NCBI RefSeq assembly: GCF_023898315.1 | Contig: NC_064614.1 | Coordinates: 497,070,109-497,134,108, forward strand | Length of the DNA stretch: 64,000 nucleotides | Reading direction: 5' to 3' | Source: Schistocerca nitens | Lineage: Eukaryota; Arthropoda; Insecta; Orthoptera; Acrididae | Shown here: piece after piece, positions 29,946 to 43,489 of the stretch | Position numbering within the stretch: the stretch's first letter is position 1 | Layout: the number at the start of each line of letters is the position of its first letter | Program-made: the position numbers and the translations under genes | The notes under the pieces: generated by a model | Database searches by the model: none | The model's input: only the letters and a program-made list of their open reading frames with translations | What the model was told of the DNA's origin: nothing

Positions 29946-32900
29946 AAGGTATGCCATAAGTCATATAAGTCATTGAACACTTTGGATTCGAACTGCAGAC
30001 ATTGGTCCAACATAAAAGAAGTGTGGTGTAAGCTGGGGTGGCGATGGTAAGTGTACAGTCTGCTGAAACATGAGAAGTGAGTCTTGCCATGTTAGTTTCT
30101 GGTGGGACAGGAGTGGTGTGCACGAAACTGTGTGTGAAAGTAAGTTCAGGGAGTGGCTCTACAATATCAATGTGGACATACTGGAATCACATCTTTGGAA
30201 TCGGGAATTTCCCTAAGGGGCGCTGCGCAAGTGTCCATTTTTTGCCTGCTGGCACAGAATGCAATTCCTGGTCCATGTGGTACAACCCTTCTCAATATTA
30301 GGACAGACAAAGTGTTCTGTGTTAGGCATATGGTACGGCACATGCCCAGATGCCTGAGGTTGTGGAGAAGGTCAAAAATTGTCCTGTGATACGGCTCTGG
30401 GATGATTGGTTGGATCTGTCCATTCTAAACGTCACACCAAATGTGGTTGTTCATGCTGGGTAGCATGCGTATTGCAGTTGGAATGTGGTGTCTGTTTTGT
30501 TAAATAAGCTGTGGAGATCGGCATCTGTCGCTTGTGCATCTGCGATTCTGTCAAAGTCCAACCAGGCAGAGGTAGCTGCAATACAGGAAAGAGAGTTCCC
30601 CACAATATTATCAGCACCTTAAACGTACTGCAGGTCAGTAGTGAACTGTGCTATGAAATCTAGGTGGCAGAATCTCTTGAGTGCAGAAACCGCTAATGGG
30701 TTGCAGAAGGCGTCTGCCAATGGGTGATGGTTTGTATATATGGCAAGGAGTCTCCCCTCAACATTGTCTTGAGAGCAACGAACTACTTCAAATGTGGTTA
30801 GTAGTTCATATGGTGACCAATACAGGCGTCATTTACCAGATGTAGTCCTGTTGCACAATGCTGGGGTAGTTATTGGGAGGTGTTAGGAGGCGTATCTGGT
30901 CAGTTTTCTCAGGATTAAGACATGGTGTCCGACAAAGGTCACATAGATCTGCTGAGGTTGGCACTATCCATCGTTTATCACACCATGAGAGGGCAGCTTA
31001 TCAAGGACGACATGCAGGTGGTCATGGTGATCTTGTTCATTTTGCAAAAAGATTATGACGTTATCTAGATAGGTGCAACAAAAAGGCGAATTGAACAGTA
31101 CACTATCAATAAATCTTCGCCATGTCCATGTTGCGGCTTTTAGTCTGCGCGGCATGTAGAGGAATTTAAAGCGACCGAGCAGCGTCATTATCACAGTTTT
31201 TGGTACATCTTCATCTGCTATCAGAATTTGCAGGCATGCTGAGAATTTCACCCAGGCCAAGACGTGGGAAAAATCGTTCAAGTTCGTAACGGGGCAGTTG
31301 TCAATGATTGTTCATGCATTGACGTAGTGGTAGTAGCCATGTAGGTGCCAAGTAACATTCTTTTTAGGAACTAGTTTGATAGGGAAGGCTCAGGCACTGT
31401 CTGATGGCCACACTATTCCAGCTCGAAAAAGTTCGTCCACCACAGCTTTAGATGCTAGACGATGAGGGCAGTGCCAGACAGGAGGACCTGGTGTGGTTTT
31501 AATGTGGTGGACTGTAGCGTCTTACATGGTACAGATTGTATGTGGTGTATTGGGGGATTGTGGAGTGAGTCCAGGAGGCGAGGCATGACAAGATTTGCCA
31601 TCGATGTTAACATCACACAGCATTGCCTGAGGAGCGCATTCGGGAGGGGATTGTGATGCTTCACTACCCTGAGAAGTGTCCGTAGTAGTGCCGCCATGGT
31701 AGTAATCAGTGTTGAGCTGAAGAAGGTCATTGAGATACTGTTGAGCTGCATGTAGTGATACGATGGTGTCCTCGATTTGTCTCTGTAGCTGTTCATTGAT
31801 AATGCGCATTAGCTTGTTGCCATGATGCAAAGATGAGTTCTCAGCTGCCTCTAAGCGTGGCTGGTTGAAAAGTGCTTCACTTTATAGCTTGAGATCGAGT
31901 GGTGTGTAGAGTGGTGGCAGTGTGACCGAGGGGGTTACAATACCTGCAGATACTGTATCATTGAACATGCCACAGATCAGCTGCTGGCCATCCGGTCATG
32001 ATAGGAGGGCATGATTTAAACCTGGCAGTAGTTGGTAGTTCTGGAGGAAGTCAGCTCCCAGGTCTGGTTCAACTGTCTCTGCCACTGAGAATATCCAAGG
32101 TATTTGTATATCTGTGCCGAGATCGAGTATGATGTGTGCAGTTCCAGGAACTGTGATAACCATGTCATTGTCCATGTGCAGTTGCAGTAGCGATGGCGAC
32201 AATGCAGCAGGTGCAAGAGAGCAGGCAGTAGAGTACCCACATCAGTTCCAGTGTCAACGAAGAAATACGGGTGCAGGCACCTGTGATGGATGAATATTCA
32301 GGGATTGCCCATTGAAATGCTGCATCAATGCTGTTTTATTGTTGAGCACAGAGACATCTTGTTAATGAAGAGAAGTGTCGTGCGCCTATGCCAGGTCGCC
32401 ATTCTAGATTTGGGTAGGTGTAGGGTTGTCTGCAGCACTGTGCATCCTGCCCAAATCTGGCGTGAAACTACCAGTAGCACTGTTGAGTGTTAGGCGTGGC
32501 AGCGGGCGATGTACTTAGCACAGCTTTTGTTTATAGACAGATCTGGGGCGGTGGCCAGCTGGGGGGCGACAATCTCAGCTGTCGCGGCAGGCGACTGTTG
32601 TCCGCTGGAGGTGTCAAAGGTGCTCAGGGTGGCAGAGGCGGCGGGCATGGCCTCGTTCTTGTCGGTCGGGCCATCATCGGGTGGTCTGTGGCTGTGCAGA
32701 ATGTTGGGGCAGCTCTGCTGCAATCATGCAAAACCAGTTCAGTGCAGACGTAACGGCCGTCGACTGCAGCGTAGCACTGTTGGTTGTTGATTGGAATGCA
32801 CTGTTGTGATAGTGCCTCCATTCTGTCAGCGAGTCGAAGTTCAAAATCCAGAAGTGCCTCCTCAGGCAGGCACAGGCATCGCTTTCTGGATGTTCTCTGG

Positions 32901-34010
32901 CAGTTTTAGGAGCCAAGGTGTCCATAGTACATGATCAGGCTGGAGTGTTGTATCAATTAGTACTCACAGGCGGCGCCAGAGCGAAGATGGCGTGCTGTTA
33001 CCCAAAGTAGTCTTGTTGATGATGAGATGTAGCTGTCGCTCAGGCGTGCGTGTTAGTTATAGTAGTAGTAATGTGTCGGCAGTTTCTTATTTGTGATAAG
33101 CCGGAAATTCCAAAAGCAAGGCGCTACTGAGGTCCGCACTGTCTCCAAGGCCGTTAAAAAGAGTGGCGAACTTCTTGACATCTCCATGATGCCACTGGCT
33201 GACATCAAACACTCGCTTCGGGCAAACAACATTGCAGGAGAATCCGGGCGAAACCATGGTAGCTTTGAATGGTGATGGATGGTGTGATGGCCTTCAGTGA
33301 TATGATTGTAAGGCACCATCTGAGGTAGGTTTGACACGACGCAGGAGACACGGGAGGCTCGGGAGCGCCGGTGAGCGAGACAGGCAGAAAATGCCCCTCG
33401 ACGTAGGGGGGCGCGTGATGAGAGGGGACATGTCGCTGCCGGGGAGGCGTCGCCTTCATTCGGCGATGTGCGTAGAACTCGGGTGGTTGTTCGAAAAACG
33501 GCCGCACGTATGAGTGAAGTTCCGGGGCAGAAGCGGTAGGGACAACTTTACCAATGTCAGATGTCTGAGACGGCGGAAAACGTATGTGAGAATGCGTAGT
33601 AGGTCCTGGCACAGTAAAGAAGGAAGGAATGATCCATTTATTATCCAGCAGCACAGTGTTTGTCTCATGGAGTTCGTCTGAATGTGTAGTCGTTCGCGAC
33701 GTGGCTGACGCGGGTTTGACGTCCCCGAAACCGAGAGACACCGGTATGTGACCTTGCCGAGACAAGGTCGTGAAAAACACGTTCTTGGAGTTCATAGTTG
33801 GTTTCGGTGCTGGGTGCGGTTGATGCAAATGTGAAGCATGGTTCTGGACCAGAAGCAAGTCAGTTGTGATGCCCAGTGTGGCTGGGATATTAGTGAAATC
33901 ATAGTCTGTTTCACGGAAATCACATTTTGTCGTAACAGTCCGAACTGGATTTGGAAAATCAGAATGCACAAGTTCTGAAAGGTGATGTAAGTCTCGACCC
34001 CACAACCTAC
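29946..34010 (-). mobile_element. Ty3/gypsy LTR retrotransposon fossil
   Basis: On the minus strand from right to left there is a Pro-rich gag-like protein (34005-33205), a further gag segment (about 33000-32490), an aspartic-protease-like segment (about 32240-32000), and an RT segment with LLGRFKFLYMPRRLKAATWTW and a VIIFLQNEQDHHDHL motif (31281-30964). An RNase H/linker region and an integrase with the zinc-binding CTTWTRNCILCQQAK (about 30340-30280) follow, running into the SINE at 29945. This order is canonical gypsy. No LTRs could be paired. It is broken in many places (well over ten) and appears old. Confidence 0.75.
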
Positions 34011-34890
34011 TGGCAGATGGATGAGGAAACAGAACAACAGAGTGGTATGGCTTGGACCTTTGTTGTTCAACCGTAATGGCACTGTGGGTGGCGTCTGTAT
34101 GGTTCAGGTCGTTAATGCGAGTGTCTAATGCTCATAGTCACTAGCACTGGAACATGCGATGTTTTGTCGTGTGTGTTTGTTGAAGCGACTTAGATTAACA
34201 TTTGTTACGGAGGCAGGTGGCCTTTGTCTATTGTGATTCTCTGCTGAACTTTTGTCTAAAGTACCAGGAATAGATTCACTTGATGTCAAATCTTAAATGC
34301 TCATCATGAAGGCACTCGGCAAATTCGACACTCATCATGGCACAGTTCGCTGCTTGCCATCGGCGACAATAAGAGGTTGGTCTAAAGATGTGCCGAACAA
34401 TGAAGGCATTGTCGCTACCTCCTTTGGCACTTTAGTATCGTCCAAGCCTTGGGGGATATTTGGCGATTTTGCACGCGGAATGTCTGCAGAATTCATGAGC
34501 AGTTGTTGAGAGGTGTTGTCGACACTGTCAAAGAAACAGCGAGGTTGTACTGTCTGCAGCAGCACCATTCTCGATAGTGTAACCGACGCGGCAGATTTTC
34601 GACAGCAAATTGTTGGGGTGCCGCTGTGGGAAACGGGTACCAGCAGTGTGATAGCAGAATAGTGAGAAAGTACACAGATACGATTTCCACACCGTTTATG
34701 GGAAAGCACAATAAATATAACATGTAATTGTTAAGAGCGTACAGCGCATACTGATTCCCACTGTCTCTGGAGGCAGGAGTCCTCCATTTACCGAGTCATA
34801 GATGTTACACCACCACAGCAACATTGAAAAGTGGCTTTCTAGTATGTGAAAGTTATCTCGGAAATACATTTTATTTCAGAGATATAACGT
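34011..34890. other. Unassigned; may include gypsy leader or LTR
   Basis: Open frames at 34335-34709 and 34493-34723 (minus) show no domain that I know. The stretch lies where the 5' leader and LTR of the adjoining gypsy fossil would be expected, but I could not find a matching LTR elsewhere. Confidence 0.4.
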
Positions 34891-34896
34891 AGTAAG

Positions 34897-35555
34897 ATGT
34901 ACAAACGTTCGCATACAACACATCTTTATATCACATTGCTCAGGCACACTGGCAGTAGGCTTTTAAAAGACAGCTACCAGCAGATATCTAAAATAGCTTG
35001 TGACACATTTCTTACTTCTACAGAGCTATTGGTTTCGAATGACTCTGATATTTTAGTTAGTTTTGATATAGCCTCTCTCTTCACTCGCATTCTTTTGTCT
35101 GGTTCGCAACAGTTAACTGAAGTTATATTAGGTGTTGAAGTGATGAACCTATTTCGATATTTGTTGACTTTCACTTCTTATTCAATGACTGGTTCTACGA
35201 ACAGACAGATAGAGTTGCGATGTTCCCTGGAGTCAGAGGCATTGAAATTTGTGTGCTTTTCCAGATATGTAGACGACACTCTTGTTGCTTGCTCTCACGG
35301 AAATAATTTAAACGGTATTTTACAACATTCGAATTCAGTCCACCGAATATTCACTTCATGATGGAAGTGGAAAAGGATGGCTGCAGTCCTTTCCTTGCTA
35401 TGTTGGTCAGGAGGGAGGTTGATAGTACGGTGGGACATGCCATTAAGAGGTACCGTAGCCTTGTTAAACTGATTTGTATCTTCAGGCTGATAGCTGTCAC
35501 CATCCGGTGCAGCGAGAAGAGAATGTTGTGCATGCAAGGAATGTTTGACAAATGA
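34897..35555 (+). pseudogene. Penelope-like element reverse transcriptase fragment
   Basis: The frame at 34897-35361 carries LVSFDIASLFTRI, the first catalytic block of Penelope-like RTs (SFDV-SLFTN-P). Then comes LFRYLLTFTSY and FSRYVDDTLVACSHG, the YVDD active site with its typical Penelope context. The segment between these blocks is shortened relative to the family. After a frameshift near 35350 the next frame continues with FMMEVEKDGCSPFLAMLV, matching the following -F-ME-E--G-LPFLD-L block. The GIY-YIG endonuclease domain was not seen. It is a dead fragment. Confidence 0.8.
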
Positions 35556-35859
35556 TGTATCTTCTTCGTTCTAGATAGCAGAAAATATTGTCAATTTCGT
35601 TTTCGTAGCCTTTTATTAATACTTTGTTTCTTTTATTTCTCGTTTCGGCCTCCTTATGACCTATATGACAATTATATGGCGTATATGACAAATGAAAGCA
35701 ACAGCTGTGAGTGCTATATTTACAAGAAGAAAATGCATTGGAGTAACAAGAAGAAAAATGACATCTATTCATCTATCTTTCTACTGGTGGAATAGGAAGT
35801 TTTGTCATAATTGCAAATTATATTGAAACTAAACAACACAACACTGATACAAAATAAGT
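35556..35859. other. No recognisable gene
   Basis: Short unassigned spacer. A minus-strand open frame (35497-35772) has no recognised features. Confidence 0.45.
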
Positions 35860-35874
35860 TAATGCTTTATTTCA

Positions 35875-37570
35875 GTGGCTCATTATTTTGCAATAACAGT
35901 AGTCGATGTTTGTTATAATGAGAGCACACACTTAAAGTTAAAAGGAAATATGGAAGCAGCAGATGGTAAAAAAGTAGTAGCCTACCAATGCCATGGATGC
36001 ATTGTTCGGACGATTGAAAATCACAAGTTATATTCTGTGTTTTCGCCAAAAAACCGCTGTTTAAAAACATGGCGCCATGTGTTGAAGTAGGAACAAATCA
36101 ATTCGTAAAGGTAGACTACTATGCGTCAATAAAATGTCAGTTGTCTAGTGAAAATGTAGTAAAAGGTGTAAGAACATGTGCTACATATCAGATATGGTAT
36201 CATTCTGAGTGTCTCTCTCAATCTACTGTACCAAACAATCCATGTGTTTGTGGCCTAAATTGTAACAGTCGAAAATCGGCAACTGAAATGTGCAAGAAAG
36301 TTGTGAGTAATTCAGTGACGGACACATTGCGTTTGTATCTGAAAGAAGCAAAAAAACTTAAAATTTTTAAAAAGTAGTACGAAATCATCAGAAGAACAAG
36401 TGCGACAAGACCTGAGGACCTCTACAGGGTACACACTTGACTCCATCACTGGAACATAGTGAGAAATAGTTTAGAACTTTTGTAAGGCCTAGTACTGCCT
36501 ATATTCAAGGAAAAATTAGCGAAATAAAACGATCCCAAAGCAGCTTTACAAAACAGTCGTTATAAACAAAACAGTAAACATTGCAGCCTGTTACGTTATA
36601 CACAATGGAAAATCCCTGTTGAAAAATCGCAGCATCTCAGTTTATCCTGATAGAAATGGAAGAGAATTGGCACGAACGTTTAATGTCTGAGAAGGTAGCT
36701 AATGCAACGAGTTTTGTGAAATCTCCTGCAAGTTTGCGTGAAATCACGAAAAACGGTATAAATAACAATGTAGAGCAAAATGATAAATATATTGTGCTAG
36801 TAGAAATGAAGCAAAAGATGCTACTCACAGAGTAACACAATATTTAAAAGATTCGGGCAATTCTAAAACTGTTTGCATAGAATTTCCACATAGATATGAC
36901 GTAGTTGATGTCTGATTTGTGAATAAAGAAACAGCTAATACAAACAGGCTGTTCAAAAACATTTGTGCTGCATTTCCCAATGTAAACTTTGTGTCCGCTG
37001 AAAATATAAACAGAGCATTGTTCACTAATCATGGGAAACACCTCAACGGAAAGGGTAACATATATATCAGTGAAAAAAATTGCCAGACAGTTAATGCTGA
37101 TTGCACAGATCCAAATTTACCTCCCCTATCAGCACCTGATGACATGGTTACACTGGCCAACAAATCACTGATTCAAGTAATAAAACTACATCAGCGACAA
37201 CAGAAGATTTACCTTCAACTTCAATATAACTTCATGACTCAATCACTGCTGAGACAACTCTCAAAAATGCACATCAGCTCCAATAGAAAAGCAAACAGCG
37301 TCATCAGAGCTCTCACTAACTTCAATTGAAGGAACAGAAAATGAAAAACCACCACTTAGGAAAATAGAAGAAACTCTAGGTGGGGTCTGGCTGCTATTGA
37401 AGAACCAAGAAATCAAATCAAGAACCCAACTGGCAAAACCTGTAAGTCCTCAGCAGGTACTAATGCCATCACACTCAGTGTCAGAAATTCACATTCCATC
37501 TGAGATACAGTTCCAACCAGGAGCTGCAGGAGCTCAAGAGTTCCAAGAAGATCAACAAGAACAATAAAAA
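35875..37570 (+). pseudogene. LINE ORF1 with PHD-like zinc finger and esterase-like tail
   Basis: Around 36100-36280 a Cys/His-rich stretch (TCATYQIWYHSECLSQSTVP, then C-CGLNC) has the spacing of a PHD-type finger, known from ORF1 proteins of several LINE clades. A coiled or linker region follows. At 36919-37080 comes an ICAAFPNVNFVS segment and FTNHGKHLNGKG, which matches the -F---G-HLN--GK end of SGNH-esterase-like domains found in some ORF1 proteins. A Gln-rich tail ends near 37570. At least four breaks separate these blocks. Together they suggest a zinc-finger plus esterase ORF1, but the esterase assignment rests on a short motif. Confidence 0.55.
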
Positions 37571-37699
37571 GCACCACCCAAAAATGAAGATTTTTATGGC
37601 AAGCCACCTGATCCACAAGAGGAAATAGTGAACATGCACATGGCCTCCCCTATTTCCACACATTGGACAGAAAATCATATTTGCGACAGCCTGAAAATA

Positions 37700-40330
37700 T
37701 AATACCACAGCGTCCAAGGACTACAAAATAAAGTAAGTGAACCTGAAGTCCTCACAAATGATGCTACTGCATTATCTTATGTACATGGGTTGTGTATTAA
37801 TGAACATTGATTAAAAGAGCTGGAGTTTTCTTATCAATATATTGAAAATTTTAGGTTAATTAGGAAAAACTATAAAAATGGTGGTATCAGAGGTGAACCT
37901 TTCCATCCCTGTGAAATCTATTCTTCAGACAAAGACATTAAATTAGCAGGATTAGAGATTTCAGACCTAAATATATGTATACAGATCGCTTTATAATAAT
38001 TTCGCTCTTGTTCCTAAAAACTTAACCTTATTACTAGAAAGAGCATCACATAATAATTCTTAAAAAGCTGTTGTATGTGGAGATCTTAATATCGATTTTC
38101 TTGAAGAATCTCCCAAAAGGTCACATTTTGTGAACCTAATGTTTTCTTTCAAGTTGAATATAAAAGTCACGTCTACAACGAGGCTACCAAGTTGTGATGA
38201 CCAGGTTGCAACTGGTATTGATTCCACTGTAAAAGTCGGCGATGTTGGATGTTTAGATCATAGTGCACTTATTGTTCAGTTGAAATCACCAAGAGTAGCT
38301 ATGAAATGCAGGAGCTATAATGAAAGTAATTTATATAATTTTACGTATAGTTCAAGGAAAGTAGACTGGAAAAGTGCATATGATTCACCAACATTAGGAG
38401 AATAATTTGAAAACCTCATACACATATTCCAGTACCACTTCAAGTACCTTTAAAAAAAAGCCATTGCCCAGGGAAACACAAATTCTTGTGTTACAAAATG
38501 CATTAAAACATCCTCAGAAAAAATGAGGCTAATGCAGAGAGCTAGCAAACTGGACAGCGGCAAGTTGGAAGAATTCAATTTGTACTTTAAAAGATACAGA
38601 ACTACTTATAGAAGAGTGATTAAAGCAGCAAAAAAGGTTCATAATGATAACCTCATTAGGAACTCCTCTTACAAATGTAAGACAGTATGGAGTTTAGTAC
38701 ACAACCAAACTCGACGAAAAGAGAACCACAGAGAATAAATTTAAGGTGAACATAGAACGACAAAATACAGAAAATATACATAAAATTGCCAATAGTTTTA
38801 ACAAATATTTTTCAGAAATTTCAAAAAATATGTTACCTGCATCTTCAAACACTGCACACTCTCATCCTAACAACAATATCCTCTTGAATGTCTTTATCCT
38901 ATCTCCAACTACACCTTGTGAAACAGAGGATATTATAAGGAAAAGAATCAAAAAATATGTGGTACCTTGCTTTCACTTGAATAGTATTCCAGTTTCATCT
39001 GTAGGCCTCTGTCTAATATCATTAACATTTCATTTGAAGAGGGAAATTTCCTGAGCAGTCAAAAATCTCTAAGATTATACCACTGTACAAGAAAGGAGAC
39101 AAAACTGCCATGGAAAATTACATGCCTATTGCAATATTACCTGCATTTCCAAAAATTTTTGAATACAGTGTTTCCATAAGATTACAATCCTTTTTATACT
39201 CCAACAACATCATAACATCTTCTCAATATGGGTTTCTCCATAAATGCACTCTATGAATTTTTCTACAAGTGCCCAAGTCTAATTGATCACAAACAGCCTG
39301 TTGCTGGTATATTCCTAGACCACTCGAAAACGTTTGATATGGTCAACCATAAGCTGCTCCTTGCATTGCAAAACTTGAGAAATTTGTAATCAGGACTTCT
39401 GCTCACAGTTGGTTCAGTAGCTGTCTGAGTGAAATGAGACAATATGTAGAAATCAGAAACTCCAAGGATTCTACCTATTGCAGGTCAGATACCTTCAATA
39501 TAACCTGTGGTGTCTGGTATGGGTCTGTTCTTGGCCCAGTCCTTTTCACATTGTTCATCAATGACCTCCCAGAAAACATCGCAAATGCTAATTCTTTCTT
39601 GTATGCTGATGATACAAATATTTTAATTTCCAACAACGAGGATGCGGTTCAAGAAACAGTTAACGAAGCCACCTGACATATAAAATCTTGGTTTGAGGTT
39701 AACAGACTGCTAATAAACACTCAGAAAATGTAAGTTTTAACTTTCACACAAGGCAAAATATTACCTGCTTCAGTGCAGACATACATATTGATGAAGATGA
39801 AATTGTCAGTGTGCAGGACACTAAATTCCTTGGAGTAACTGATAGTAGTATACTAAACTGGAAACTGCAAGTTGAGATAGTTGCAAAGCAGTTCAGCAAA
39901 ATGTGCTACCTACACAGATAAATAAAACATTCAGCCAATACTAACATTTTGAATTTCATATATCAGGTTCTGTTTTTGAATCCATTATGAGCTATGGCCT
40001 AATTTTCTGGGGAAATAGTTCTGAATCGAATCCAGTTTCCAAATTACAAAATCAGGAGGTCAGAATTATTACACAAAAAACAGCATTCATGCCTTTATAT
40101 AATCGAACTTGTTTGCTTTGTAACTCAGCATTTAAGTATCCTATACTGAAATGTAGACTGTCACACATGCTTGATGCTTGAAACAAATCTCAGTTAAAGA
40201 TTATAGCACACAGCACCACATTATATGCTGATGGTGTTAAATATATGGGCATAAAAATTTATTACCTTCTCCCACCAGAGACCAAGATAATTGATAATCT
40301 GAAGGAAATAAGAATAAAACTAAAATAATT
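37700..40330 (+). pseudogene. LINE ORF2 (endonuclease and reverse transcriptase)
   Basis: The endonuclease part is seen as an INEH-LKELEF-like segment and a RKNYKNGGI segment (about 37795-37890), and later at 38200-38290 as the SDH-like GCLDHSALIVQL. The linker contains YRRVIKAAKKVHNDNLI (38600) and NSFNKYFSEIS (38800). RT motifs follow: a FDMVNHKLL-like block (about 39330), a GSVLGPVLFTLFINDLPENI block (39520) and FLYADDTNILIS with the catalytic Asp pair (about 39600). A thumb with MSYGLIFWGNSSESNPVSKL comes next (39987). Stops and frameshifts are frequent, roughly a dozen, so it is inactive. Confidence 0.75.
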
Positions 40331-41073
40331 TTTTTAAATTACTGTTTTTACTCTGTTACTGCATTTCTTGACACAAAATTCTAATTTATCCTTAAAGTTC
40401 ACCTTCTATATGCCATGTAAGTCTGTTTAATTTTTTTTTCTGTCCCTGCTCAATGCATTTACATGCAAACCTAAACTTTGTAATACAGAAGTGAGTTTTC
40501 CCTTTTGTAATGTATTTTTAATGTATACTTTTGAATTTCTGTCTTATTTGTTCTGTCTATTTTCTGTATTTTTTTATGGAGATCTGAACAGCTTAGTACA
40601 GAAGTGTGTCACCTTTACTGTCTTCCTTTAGTAATAATTTTTTAAATGTATATTATACTTTTGTATTTCAATGTTATTTCCCTTTTTTAATGTATACTTT
40701 TGAATTTCCATGTTACTTGTTCTGTCCATGTTCCATACAATTTTACATGTAAACCTGAATACTTTAGAACAGAAGTGTTGCACCTTTACTGTTTTACTTT
40801 AGTAATGAATTTGTAAATGTATTCCATATTATTTGCTTATATGTTTCTTTCCCTTAATAATGTGAACTTATTTAGAAATATTGTGCAGTCTGCTTCTTGG
40901 CATTACATTTTTGTTACATGAACATTTGTATCATTATAATACCACTGTTGTAATCATTTAACCATTTATCATCTCATCTCCATTTTTGACTTGTCCTATA
41001 TCATCATGTACTTCTCTGCACACATGATTTACATGATAAATAAAATTACAGTTGCAATTACAGTTACAATTAG

Positions 41074-42339
41074 CATGTTGGGTTGCATATATTTTCCAGG
41101 AATATATTGTTTTCTTCCCTGAAGAGATATAACAAAGCCTCCTTTTACTGTCATATCTATTTCCATCATTTGTGCATTTTGTTCTTTATATGTTGGTGTG
41201 TCAAATAGTTTAGATTTTGATGAAGATCTGTATAAATGGCATGTAACTAAGCTTCCCTGAGACAAATGTGGCAAAACTACTGCATAAGATAGTTGTATCA
41301 GAATTTTTTCTTCCTACATTCCTTCAGGTTCGTCAAAATAAATTACCTGTATATTGATTCCGCTAATATCAGTCAAAACAGCCAGTAGTTCTCGTTACTT
41401 GCATGACTGAAAGAAACCCGCAGCTTCTTACCAGCGTCTATTCCAAATTTAGTGCAATCACAAAACATCAGAACTGAGGACTGCTCGTTTCACCTATTGA
41501 CTTATTTACATGTAAGGTTAAAGTGAGGATAACTCGCTTCCTTTTCACAGAAATGCAAGATTCTGAATGAAAGCCAAATAAAAAATGGCATTTTCTACAA
41601 GGGAATAAAATTGTACAGTAACTTGTACAAGGAAATTAAAAAAACAATTAAAACTTAAACATTTAAAAAGTTAGTTGAGGAATGCCTCTTACAGAATTCG
41701 TTCCACAAACTCAACTATCATTTAGATAATGCAGAGTTAGGAATGATAAAAGATTAATATGATTTAATTATAACCAGCTGTCATTCTACAGTATAGATTC
41801 CTACTGTAAAATAATCCTATGCCCAGGATCTGTAATAGACAATTCTTGCTTTTTCTATTTTATTGAGCTTGACATCACATTTATTGTGGTGAGGTGCAAA
41901 CTTTTTCAGATGGGCCAAGGGGACAACACAAAGAATTTCATAGAGTGGCGGAATTATCATCAAGCTCCTGATGATGATCCTTATTTGTGAGTGTGTGTGT
42001 GTGTGGGGGGGGGGGGGGTTGTGTGTACATTACAATGAAGTGTATGTGTGTAGTATGGCCAGTGATCAGTGATGTAATAGCAATGAACTGTGTAAAAATA
42101 TTTTTCTTAATAAGATAATATGTCTATATACCTGAAATAGTTAATTTAAAAAAAATTGTCTCCTTTTTCAATAATAAACATAATAATATTTTGGTGTGGC
42201 TATGTGGTCTAATGCAAGTCTTTCAAATTAGACACCACTTAGGCAACTTCTGTGTCCATTACCTACATCTGTAACCCTACCAGGAAAGTGAAATTAAACT
42301 TTAACATGGAATCCAAACCATACCTTTGTAATAAGGCAC
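41074..42339. other. Unassigned, with GT/G-rich microsatellite
   Basis: At 41988-42022 a (GT)n run is followed by about 14 G residues. A minus-strand frame at 41274-41029 has a hydrophobic C-terminus (MLIVTVIATVILFIM) and might be a membrane-protein exon or a remnant, but I could not link it to a family. Confidence 0.4.
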
Positions 42340-43489
42340 TTCTGTAACAAGAAGTGTTGCAGGGGGACGCCAAATTTTCCTGGAACAATCCATAAGAAGG
42401 CACTTTCCTTGTCCTTAAGAATGCACTAACATCCTCAACAGTTCCAGCATTGTGTGATGATAATGCCGAGACAGAAGTTCACTCTTTTTTTATGCTAGCG
42501 GTTCTGGAATAGGGGCTGTTCTATTGCAAATTCAAGAACGTGTTTGAAAAGGTAATAATTTATGGTTCCAGAATATTCTCCAATTCTGAGATAATTTACT
42601 GTACAACTGAAAAATAGTGCCTTGCACTTGTTTGGGCCATCAACAAGTTCTGACTCTATCTGGCAAAACATTCACTGTTGTAACAAACTACAATTCTCCC
42701 TGCTGGGTGATGTGCATGAATGATCCATCAGATCGACTGGCAAGATGGACACTAAATCTTCAGGAATATGACATCACAGTGGTATACAAAAGCAGACGCA
42801 AACACAGGGACATTGACTGCCTTTCAAGGAATCCTCTGGCAAAATGCAACAACATGGATGAAATCTGAGTCATCGCTGCATTAAATGACACTGCTGCTGA
42901 ACATAGGGAAGATCCAGCATTGCTGAAGCCCATAGAAGCCTTGAAGGAGGAACTGAGCATAGGAGCATCCTACTTAACAAACAGGGCATTGTACAAGAGG
43001 AATTACATTTCAGTGGGATGGAAATTGTTGCTCATCCTCCTGGCTCATTCCCAGTTCATCTATGGCTGCCTGTCCTACAATTTTCCCATGATGCTCAAAC
43101 ATCTAGTCACCTGGGATTTGTGAAGACTCAAGGCATAATAAAATGCAGGATTCCACCAATTTGGAATTCACCTCTCGGGGAGATTCCCGAAGTCGACAAA
43201 CAGGAATCAGCTCACCCACTACGCTGTCAGTAAAGCTGTAACAGCTACCAAAGCTCTGGACATCTTTTTGAAGCATAGATCACCCCTCGTCATCATCTCT
43301 GGTCGTGGAAAAGTTTTCCAGTCGATAATACTATCAGAGATACATTATGTGACCAAAAGTGTCCGGAAACCTGGCTGAAAATGACTTACAAGTTCGTGGC
43401 GCTCTCCATCGGTAATGCTGGAATTCAATATAGTGTTAGCCCACCCTTAGTCTTGATGATAGCTTCCACCCTCACAGGCACACGTTCAA

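Larger units (their letters stand above)
35860..41073 (+). mobile_element. Nearly full-length decayed LINE (jockey-like)
   Basis: Two successive coding regions, ORF1 (35875-37570) and ORF2 (37700-40330), are followed by a 3' untranslated region of about 700 bp with an internal direct duplication (ATGTATACTTTTGAATTTC at about 40520 and 40690). It ends in a short tandem tail (TTACAGTTGCAA then TTACAGTTACAA) at 41042-41073. The 5' boundary is approximate. Many stops and frameshifts are present. The RT tail (MSYGLIFWGNS, 39987) resembles that of the LINE inserted in the Harbinger element. Confidence 0.7.

Noticed and set aside
41029-41274. Minus-strand frame ending in a hydrophobic segment
   Set aside because: Could be a membrane-protein exon, but no splice structure or family could be recognised. 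It also borders a LINE tail.
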